From Elusimicrobia bacterium RIFCSPHIGHO2_02_FULL_57_9 (GTDB lineage: Bacteria; Elusimicrobiota; Elusimicrobia; UBA1565; UBA9628), in contig MGUO01000149.1 of the NCBI GenBank assembly GCA_001800015.1, forward strand, positions 1-6,467: a stretch of DNA of 6,467 nt, read 5' to 3'. Below, piece by piece: positions 1 to 6,052 of this stretch. How positions within the stretch are numbered: position 1 is the first letter of the stretch; each line of letters begins with the position of its first letter. The notes beneath the pieces were generated by a model that saw only the letters and a program-made list of their open reading frames with translations, was not told the DNA's origin and made no database searches. The position numbers were made by a program, and so were the translations under genes.

Positions 1-1
1 C

Positions 2-1936
2 GCGGGTTTTCTGGCCTCCGTTTATGGAGTGCTGCAGTATTTTAACGTGGAATTGATATGGCCGCATGCCCTCAATCCCTATGGCGGGCGTTCCGTCTCT
101 ACTTTCGGCAATCCCAATTTCATGTCCTCGTTTAACATCGTGCTGCTGCCTTTCGCGGCGGTTTATTATATACGCTCCCGCGGCGCCGGCCGGATTATCT
201 ATGGAGTTTTGGCTCTATCCTTGGAAGCCGCCCTCTTATGCAGCATGACGCGTTCTTCCTGGGTCGGCGCCGTTTTGGCCATGGCCCTGCTGTTATTTTC
301 GCCGGATTTGAGAAATCAGCTGCGCCGGGAAGCGCGCCCCAACGGCCTGCTTTTGGCCGCGGCCGCAGCTTTGTTTTTATTGTGGCCGCAAAGCTCGATC
401 GTCACCGGCTACGCTCCGAGCGCGCTCGGTCGTTTGAGCGAGCTGGCCCAGATCGCCAAGCCCGAGCTTGGCTACGGCCCCTGGTATCAGCGCTTGTTGA
501 TATGGTCCTGCGCCTGGCTTATGGGAGCCGAAAATCCGCTGACCGGCAAGGGCTGGGGGCTTTTCGAGCTTTTTTATCCCTTTTATCAGGGAACCATGCT
601 CGATGCCTTCGAGCATTTGCGTGCTATGCGCACCCATGCCAACAACGCCCACAACGAGATTCTCGAGGTTTGGGCCCAGACGGGCCTGGCGGGATTGGGG
701 ATTTTTATCTGGCTCTGGACCGTTTTTTTCACGGCCGTTAAATCGCGGTTTTGGCTGAATTCGCAGCGGGGGGCGATCTCTCTGGCGGCCGCCGCGGGGG
801 TCGCCGGAATGCTGGCCGATAATCTGCTCAATGTCTCCTTGCATTTCGCCGTGCCCGGATTTATTTTTTGGTGGGCGGCGGGAACGGCCATGGCCGGATA
901 TGAAGCGAGAAATTTAAGGAATTCGGCCTCCATGAAATGGGGCTTGAGCGCGGCGGCGGCGGTTCTTCTGGGATTTTCCTGGTATTGGGTGAAGTCTTGG
1001 AACAGGGAAGTCCGTTATTTCGCGGGATTCAAGCTCTTGCGGCAAGGTGCCTTGCCCGGGGCCGTCAAACAATTGGAATTATCACGCGCCTGGGGGCCGC
1101 CCGAAGTCAACGCGATTTACGAGCTCGGCAACGCCTATGCCCGAAGCGAGAGTTTCGCCGAGGCTGCCAAGACCTACAAACAGGCCCTCGGGGCCAACGC
1201 GGGTTATGACGAGATTTATTACAACATCGGGGTGATTGAAAGCGCCCGGCTTAACAACACGGAGGCCGCCATTGATTATTTCCGCATGGCCTGGTTGATC
1301 AATCCCTTATCCTCCGAGATTTACGGCAGCCTGGGCGGCTTGTACTTGCGCGAACCCGAGCGCCATGGCGCTGCGGCCCTCGAGCTGCTCTCGGCGGCCG
1401 TGCGGATTTTTCCCGGCAATCCCAATCATTGGAACAATCTCGGCTACCTTCACAGCCTGAAGCGCGATTATCCCCGCGCCGAAGAGGCTTACAGCCGGGC
1501 CTTAAGCCTCGATCCCGGCCTGCAAGTCGCGCGGCAGAACCTGGCCGCCGCGGCCCGGCAGGCGGGGCGCGCGCGGCCCGCCATATTGAGCGCCCTGGAG
1601 GAGCTGCGGCAATTGGAAGATCGCATCGCCCAAAAGGATTATTCGCAAGCCACCTTGTCGTTGGCCGAGCGGGTCGTCGCCCAATTTCCGCAGCTCTCCC
1701 ACGCGCGCTTCATATTCGGCAGCATGCTCTTGGCGCGCGGCCGGCCGCAGGAAGCCCTTGAGGTCCTGGCGGCGGTGGCGGCCAAGGAGCCGCGCCATAT
1801 CGGCGCGCATATCAATCTGGGCGAGGCATACCTCGTTTTGGGGCGGCGCTTGGAGGCGGCGGGGGAATTCCGAGCGGCGTTGGCGCTTGACCCGCGCAAC
1901 GAGCGGGCGGTGCAGATGCTTAAGGGCCTGCAATAA
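2..1936 (+). CDS. O-antigen ligase/polymerase (Wzy_C-type) membrane protein with C-terminal TPR domain, 5' partial
   Basis: The reading frame is open from base 2, so the start is upstream and the GTG at 29 is internal. Numbering below takes that GTG codon as residue 1. The membrane half (1-322) has hydrophobic segments near 31-48, 56-72, 76-90, 105-119, 217-237, 249-268, 271-290 and 303-320. Positively charged short loops (about 49-55, 91-104, 238-248, 291-302) suggest those face the cytoplasm. The long loop 120-216 would then be periplasmic and carries the signature expected of this family: KGWGLFE at 174-180, then HANNAHNEILE at 203-213 with His208. FGNPNF (26-31) and TRSSW (74-78) also fit. 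Known family role: transfer or polymerisation of lipid-linked glycans at the periplasmic face. From about 325 to 635 it is mostly TPR repeats (e.g. YELGNAYARSESFAEAAKTY, WNNLGYLHSLKRDYPRAEEA, INLGEAYLVLGRRLEAAGEF). The family is fairly sure; the acceptor (lipid A, other glycan or pilin) cannot be told. Confidence 0.85.
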   Translation, partial: AGFLASVYGVLQYFNVELIWPHALNPYGGRSVSTFGNPNFMSSFNIVLLPFAAVYYIRSRGAGRIIYGVLALSLEAALLCSMTRSSWVGAVLAMALLLFSPDLRNQLRREARPNGLLLAAAAALFLLWPQSSIVTGYAPSALGRLSELAQIAKPELGYGPWYQRLLIWSCAWLMGAENPLTGKGWGLFELFYPFYQGTMLDAFEHLRAMRTHANNAHNEILEVWAQTGLAGLGIFIWLWTVFFTAVKSRFWLNSQRGAISLAAAAGVAGMLADNLLNVSLHFAVPGFIFWWAAGTAMAGYEARNLRNSASMKWGLSAAAAVLLGFSWYWVKSWNREVRYFAGFKLLRQGALPGAVKQLELSRAWGPPEVNAIYELGNAYARSESFAEAAKTYKQALGANAGYDEIYYNIGVIESARLNNTEAAIDYFRMAWLINPLSSEIYGSLGGLYLREPERHGAAALELLSAAVRIFPGNPNHWNNLGYLHSLKRDYPRAEEAYSRALSLDPGLQVARQNLAAAARQAGRARPAILSALEELRQLEDRIAQKDYSQATLSLAERVVAQFPQLSHARFIFGSMLLARGRPQEALEVLAAVAAKEPRHIGAHINLGEAYLVLGRRLEAAGEFRAALALDPRNERAVQMLKGLQ

Positions 1937-1990
1937 TTCGGTAATGATTTCTGCCTAAAATCCCTTTACATTTACACTCTCGATCGAACT
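1937..1990 (+). promoter_or_regulatory. Only intergenic gap; weak candidate promoter for the downstream cassette
   Basis: These 54 nt are richer in A and T than the flanking genes. A TAAAAT at 1956-1961 resembles a -10 box and would give a leader of roughly 20 nt before the ATG at 1991, but there is no convincing -35 box 16-18 nt upstream of it. TTTACA occurs twice in tandem (1965-1976) and resembles a -35 box, but the matching -10 position would fall on the start codon. No hairpin with a T-run is present, so read-through from the ligase gene is equally possible. Treat this as a location to test, not an established promoter. Confidence 0.2.
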
Positions 1991-3847
1991 ATGCAACGCG
2001 CCAGGCTTTTGCCGCTGTTTCCGGGTTTGCTGCTATTGGCTTCGTGGGATGGGCTGCGGGCGCAGGGGCCTCGGGAGTCAAGCCGACAAATGAGATTGGC
2101 TGTCCGCTCCTATGAAAAGGGCGACGATATGCAGGCCATGGACCGCTTCATGGAAATTCTGACCACGGGGGAGCCGACGGAGCGGAACATGGCCAATGAG
2201 TATCTTAATTTAATCACGCGGCGGATGCACACAAGCACCAGTCTTCCGGGAATTTCCGAGACCGTCATCAAGTCTTACGAGCCGGTTGGCGGCCCGCAGT
2301 CTCAGCCTGTAGGCGTGACGGGCGTCACTATCGAGCGGCCTAAGAAGTCCTGGTTGAAACGGGAAACTAAAAGTGAACCTAGAAAACCAGAGGCGCAGCC
2401 CGCGGTCCTGGAACCAGAAAAGGCTGCGGCCACGCCGGCTCCTGCGGCCGGTGAATCTGCCGCTAAAAAACCGGTCGTCTCCGTTTCTGCCGGCGAACTC
2501 CCTGGTTTCACTTCCGCTCCCGAGAAAACCGCCGCGCGGTCTGAGGCTGCGCCGCCGGAGGATGCTCCCCAGCCCGGTGATCCGGCGGAAATGCGCAAAG
2601 AAATCAAGGCGAGAATCCGCGGCGTCATGGAAGCGGGCCTTGATGAGCTTAAAGCCGTGTCGGACATCCGGATTCTTTTGAATAAAAAGGGCGACCCGGA
2701 GGCTTTAGGAATTCCATCCGCCCTGCTTTTCGAATCCGCAGACGCCTTCCAAAAGACCGCGCCTGATATCCTCAACGCCTTGGTTAAGCTGGTTTATGGC
2801 TGCGGACATTTGCAAGTGGTTATCCTTCCCGAGGGAAGCGCTACGGGGGAGACCAAAATCCAAGATATGCGCAGGACGACCGGCATATCTTCCTATCTTT
2901 ATCAAATGGGGGTCGCCCCGCCTCGGGTGAAGGTGGATCTTGTCAACACCCAGAGCCAAGTCGAGATTCCTCAGGCCTTGCGTTCGTTTAAAGGGATAGT
3001 CATCATTTTTATCGACCGGCCTTTGAAATTGGAGCTGGACAGCTCCATCGGCGATATTGGCGATGAGGGGGGGCCGTCCGTTTCGCTCGGCCTTTATCCC
3101 GCCAGTCTGCGTCCCAACGGTATGGAGGGCGTGATTATCGAGTTTTCGGTTCAGGATTCTCAGGCCAAGCCCGTTTCGTGGAAATTTCAATTACTGCAGC
3201 CCGTGGCGTTTGAGGGAAGAGATCTCTCCCCCCTGCAGGAGGTTTCCGCAGAGGGGCCCGCCTTCCACCAAATCTATTGGAACGGACGCAAAGGCTATTA
3301 TGGCCGGGCCCTGGCCGCCGGGCGCTATGAATGCGTGCTCACGGCGCGGGATGGCAACGACAAGCAGCGCACCCTGCGCCGTTGGATCCAGGTGCTTGAT
3401 TATGCCGGTTCGGCTCCGGTGGTCAAACAGCCGCAGCCGCCCAGGATCAAAAAACCCGCGGTGTTCCCCGCGGTTGCCAAGCAAAGGTCGGCGGTCTCGG
3501 CGAAGGCCGCTGCTAAATCTTACGTCAAGAGCGCGGATAGTTATCAGTTTGATTTTGAGCGGAATAGTTATCAACTGCCTTCAGGATCCGAGAAAACTTT
3601 AGCGGCTATAGCGCAAGCCGCCGATGAGCGGCCTAATGAAAGCCTCAAGATTACCGGATATGCCCAAACGGCTGAGTCCGACGCCGCGCAATTGGCGGAG
3701 CGGCGGGCTCAAATGGCGGCGGGCTTGCTGATCAATAAATACCGCATTGAGCCGAAGAAGATTCAACTGAGCTCTCAGGTTGAGGAAGCGCCCGGGGCTT
3801 ATCTCCAAATCCAATTCGTTGCAAGCGAGGGCCATGGGACTCAATAG
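1991..3847 (+). CDS. Exported protein with two divergent OmpA-like domains flanking a FlgD-type Ig-like domain
   Basis: 618 aa. Residues 1-24 form a typical signal peptide (basic MQRAR, hydrophobic LLPLFPGLLLLAS, likely cut after LRA-24) with no lipobox cysteine, so export to the periplasm or outer membrane is expected. It fixes the ATG at 1991 even though no Shine-Dalgarno motif precedes it. Residues 33-80 are helical and TPR-like (LAVRSYEKGDDMQAMDRFME). Residues 118-200 are a Pro/Ala/Glu/Lys linker. Residues about 222-345 look like an OmpA/MotB-type domain (LLFESADAFQKTAPDILNAL, then MRRTTGISSYLYQMGV). Residues about 363-470 resemble a FlgD/CHU-type Ig fold (IYWNGRKGYYGRALAAGRY, VLTARDGNDK). 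Residues about 517-612 are a second OmpA-like domain (YQFDFERNSYQLPSGSEKTL, LAERRAQMAAGLL). Both OmpA-like copies keep the helix Arg but seem to lack the peptidoglycan-binding Asp. The gene overlaps the PilM-N gene by 14 nt, which suggests a structural role in the same envelope machine. That role is inferred; the domain calls are by eye. Confidence 0.72.
   Translation: MQRARLLPLFPGLLLLASWDGLRAQGPRESSRQMRLAVRSYEKGDDMQAMDRFMEILTTGEPTERNMANEYLNLITRRMHTSTSLPGISETVIKSYEPVGGPQSQPVGVTGVTIERPKKSWLKRETKSEPRKPEAQPAVLEPEKAAATPAPAAGESAAKKPVVSVSAGELPGFTSAPEKTAARSEAAPPEDAPQPGDPAEMRKEIKARIRGVMEAGLDELKAVSDIRILLNKKGDPEALGIPSALLFESADAFQKTAPDILNALVKLVYGCGHLQVVILPEGSATGETKIQDMRRTTGISSYLYQMGVAPPRVKVDLVNTQSQVEIPQALRSFKGIVIIFIDRPLKLELDSSIGDIGDEGGPSVSLGLYPASLRPNGMEGVIIEFSVQDSQAKPVSWKFQLLQPVAFEGRDLSPLQEVSAEGPAFHQIYWNGRKGYYGRALAAGRYECVLTARDGNDKQRTLRRWIQVLDYAGSAPVVKQPQPPRIKKPAVFPAVAKQRSAVSAKAAAKSYVKSADSYQFDFERNSYQLPSGSEKTLAAIAQAADERPNESLKITGYAQTAESDAAQLAERRAQMAAGLLINKYRIEPKKIQLSSQVEEAPGAYLQIQFVASEGHGTQ
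3827..3830 (+). promoter_or_regulatory. Short-spaced SD-like GAGG supporting the ATG start at 3834
   Basis: GAGG lies only 3 nt before the ATG at 3834, inside the last codons of the upstream gene. The spacing is shorter than optimal, so initiation may depend on ribosomes finishing the upstream gene 14 nt further on (translational coupling). The alternative in-frame TTG at 3780 would add 18 residues (MRKRPGLISKSNSLQARA) that look like out-of-frame reading of the preceding OmpA-like domain. I therefore prefer 3834. Confidence 0.4.
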
Positions 3848-5453
3848 CGCCGCGCTGAACGATTTGATAGAAAATTTGGCCTTCGGAAAGGGAGGGGCGA
3901 AAATATCCTCCTGCTTGGGGCTTTACCTGAGCCCCGACGCCGCCATTCTCGCCGAGTCCGATGTCGGCTCGGGCCGGCCGGTGGTGCAGAATCTTGTGAA
4001 AATCCCGTTGCCCAATAAGGACGCGGGCAAGCAGTCGACGCTTACATCCCTGGATTTCCTGTCTGATATCGGAAAGATCGCGGCTGTTATAAAAGGGCCC
4101 CTGTCGCAACGCAGCTGGGGGACCAAAAACGTGACGGTGACTCTGTCGCATCAGACCGGGCTTCTGCGTTATTTCGCCATCCCCATGATAGGCCGTCAGT
4201 TCTTGAAAACCGCGGTGCCTTTGGAAGCCAAGAAATATATTCCCATCTCCTTAGATACGTTAAGCTACGACTATCAAGTCCAGGAACTTAAGGACGGGAG
4301 GACCGATAATCCGAAACTGGGAGTCCTTATGGCCGTATGCCAGAAAAAAGCCGTAGGGCATATTGAGGATCTTTTGGAAGCCTTGGATCTTCATCTGACG
4401 GGCATAGAAGTCGCTCCGTGCTCCGTATTGAGGATGTGGCTGGCTTTGAATGGGGATCACGGGAAGGCCGCCTGCCTGGTTCACGTCGACCGGGGCGAAA
4501 TTCGGGTGGTTTTAACGAAGGATGGCTTGCCGATGTTTACACGCGAGCTGTTCATGGGTGCGGAGGCCGCGTTGAGCAATTTGCGCAAATTGGATTTGCC
4601 GGGCTGCCTGGCCTTCGCGCAAAAACAACTTTGCCTGGGTCCGCTGGCGCAAGCGCGGATCAGCGGCTCCGGCGTGGATTTGGCCGCCTGGCGGCAAGCT
4701 GTTTCCCAGGAATTGGGAACCGCCGCGCAGGTTGAGGATTCTAACGCCAGGCTGGGACTTAAAGAGGCGAATTGGGGGATATTCTCCGCCGTGGGAGCTT
4801 CCTTGAAATTCAGGACCAAGACGGCCATTACATTGGATTTGGGACGGATAGGCCGGATCAGCGACGAGGAAAATCAGACGGCAAAGCTTATTTTGGCGGT
4901 TGCCGGGGCTTTGGCTTTATGGTTTGCCCTCGGCGGCCTTTTCAATATGGCCCGCCATCACTTTCAAATGAAAGAAATGAGCTTCTATCAGCGCGATGAG
5001 ACGGCGCTAAACAACAAGACTCCGGCTCAAATCGCGGAAATGATCAAGGGGATGCAGGCGCAGGCCGATTTGCTTCGAAATGTTGAGGGGTCCGCCCCCA
5101 AGATCACCACGCTGCTTAAGGAGATCGTCGATAATCTGCCGCCTGGAACGTGGCTGACCAAAATCCTAATCCAGAACCCCTTGCTTGGCGCAGGCCAAGC
5201 CGGAGATAGGCTGGAAATGCTGTTGGAGGGATATGCCGCGGCGGCAAGCCCCGATGAAGAGCGGGATCTCATTTTTCAATTTAAGGCGCAGTTGAGCGGC
5301 GCAGATTTCATGGGAAAATTCTTCAAGGATATTCAGCCCTCCGTGGTCGTCAATCCCGTCGCGCAGTCCAGGGGGGATATGAATCCGCAGGATTATGCGC
5401 GCAAGAGGGAGCGTCGCACTTCCTTTATGATCAACGCCAAGGCTTTGAGATGA
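3834..5453 (+). CDS. pilM: PilM-PilN fusion (GspL-like) inner-membrane platform protein of a type IV pilus / type II secretion system
   Basis: 539 aa from ATG 3834. Residues about 24-335 match the PilM/GspL actin-like fold: GLYLSPDAAILAE (29-41) at the first phosphate-motif position, then YFAIPMIGRQFLKTAVPLEA with KKYIP (113-137), DYQV at 146-149, and VDRGEIRVVLTKDGLPMFTR (218-237) at the second motif. A single transmembrane helix follows at about 350-372. A polar helical, possibly coiled-coil stretch (375-418) leads into a PilN-like ferredoxin-fold domain (421-505) with LLKEIVDNLPPGTWLTKI, LEMLLEGYAA and FQFKAQLSGADFMGKFFKDI. In the classical pil operon PilM (soluble) and PilN (membrane) are separate; joined like this they have the layout of GspL. 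Expected role: the cytoplasmic domain couples to the assembly ATPase while the periplasmic domain pairs with the PilO-like neighbour. Nucleotide-binding motifs are only partly kept (see findings). The tail from 506 is charged (YARKRERR), a short addition beyond the PilN fold. The gene overlaps both neighbours, in line with an operon. Confidence 0.85.
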   Translation: MGLNSAALNDLIENLAFGKGGAKISSCLGLYLSPDAAILAESDVGSGRPVVQNLVKIPLPNKDAGKQSTLTSLDFLSDIGKIAAVIKGPLSQRSWGTKNVTVTLSHQTGLLRYFAIPMIGRQFLKTAVPLEAKKYIPISLDTLSYDYQVQELKDGRTDNPKLGVLMAVCQKKAVGHIEDLLEALDLHLTGIEVAPCSVLRMWLALNGDHGKAACLVHVDRGEIRVVLTKDGLPMFTRELFMGAEAALSNLRKLDLPGCLAFAQKQLCLGPLAQARISGSGVDLAAWRQAVSQELGTAAQVEDSNARLGLKEANWGIFSAVGASLKFRTKTAITLDLGRIGRISDEENQTAKLILAVAGALALWFALGGLFNMARHHFQMKEMSFYQRDETALNNKTPAQIAEMIKGMQAQADLLRNVEGSAPKITTLLKEIVDNLPPGTWLTKILIQNPLLGAGQAGDRLEMLLEGYAAAASPDEERDLIFQFKAQLSGADFMGKFFKDIQPSVVVNPVAQSRGDMNPQDYARKRERRTSFMINAKALR

Positions 5454-6052
5454 ACGCCGTGAAAATTAATTTGCAGAAAGTCGCCGCTTGGCTGCGCGCT
5501 TTGGGCAATCAAGCGCGCGTGGCTCTCAGCACCATAAAGGAGCGCGGGGCCAAACATTTCTCCCGCTGTTTTATTTTGGGAGCCATCGCCGTTTTTGCCT
5601 GTTACAGCCTGCTGTATGTGCCTACAAGAAGCAAATTGGCGCTCCTTGAGAAGGAAACTGAGCGGGCCCGGGCCAAAGTCGGCTATGTGGATCAATATGA
5701 GGATCTATACGGGCGCCTCTCCAGGCTCTATTCTTTCTTGCCCGATTCCACTAAGAGAAACGCCTGGCTGATCAATACCCTGATCCAATCCATGAAAGCG
5801 GAAGGGGTCTCCTCGGAAGCCATTCCCATGCCGATGGAAGAGGAGAAAGCCGACCTGGTTTTTCAAAAGGTCAGCGTGCCGGCGACCCTCAAATTTTCGC
5901 AGTTAGTTCCCTGGCTCGACCGCTTGAACAGCACCAAGCCCATGATTCATGTTTTTTCTCTTAGCTTGGAAAAAAAGGAAGACCGGCCCGGGGATAACAA
6001 GATAATTTTCGGCATCAGCACGATTATCCCAATGCGGGAACTGGAACGATGA
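5450..6052 (+). CDS. pilO: PilO-like (GspM-like) inner-membrane platform protein
   Basis: 200 aa. The start ATG lies in an ATGA overlap with the PilM-N stop and has an AAGG 7 nt upstream (5439-5442). The layout is that of PilO/GspM: a cytoplasmic N-tail rich in Lys/Arg (1-38), one transmembrane helix (about 39-57, FILGAIAVFACYSLLYV), a coiled-coil-like stretch (60-98, LALLEKETERARAKVGYVDQ), then a small alpha/beta domain (105-195) with WLINTLIQSMKAEGV, ATLKFSQLVPWLDRLNST and a final strand FGISTIIPM. The length is close to that of PilO proteins (about 200 aa). PilO is known to pair with PilN through their periplasmic ferredoxin-like domains. Direct sequence similarity is weak, as usual for this family, so the call rests mainly on architecture and its place right after a PilM-PilN protein. 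GspM is the equivalent alternative. Confidence 0.7.
   Translation: MNAVKINLQKVAAWLRALGNQARVALSTIKERGAKHFSRCFILGAIAVFACYSLLYVPTRSKLALLEKETERARAKVGYVDQYEDLYGRLSRLYSFLPDSTKRNAWLINTLIQSMKAEGVSSEAIPMPMEEEKADLVFQKVSVPATLKFSQLVPWLDRLNSTKPMIHVFSLSLEKKEDRPGDNKIIFGISTIIPMRELER

Noticed and set aside
29..31. GTG as the true start of the ligase gene
   Set aside because: The frame continues open to base 2 with fitting residues (AGFLASVYG), and several membrane helices typical of the family would be missing.
377..933. Overlapping minus-strand open frames (155 and 115 aa) opposite the ligase gene
   Set aside because: They lie antisense to a clearly conserved membrane-protein frame, show no domain or signal features, and are the kind of spurious frames GC-rich coding DNA produces.
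1429..1933. Open frames on both strands within the TPR region, rich in Arg/Ala/Gly
   Set aside because: Composition is that of shifted-frame readings of GC-rich codons; the TPR frame explains the sequence fully.
1980..1987. 8-bp palindrome TCGATCGA just before the ATG at 1991
   Set aside because: Too short and isolated to call an operator; it is expected by chance and there is no second copy nearby.
2302..2775. 157-aa minus-strand open frame across the Pro/Ala linker of the OmpA-like gene
   Set aside because: It mirrors the low-complexity linker on the other strand and has no recognisable motif or start signals.
3780..3833. TTG start that would lengthen the PilM-PilN protein by 18 residues
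   Set aside because: The extra residues lie wholly within the upstream OmpA-like domain codons and do not resemble a PilM N-terminus; ATG at 3834 gives a normal overlap.
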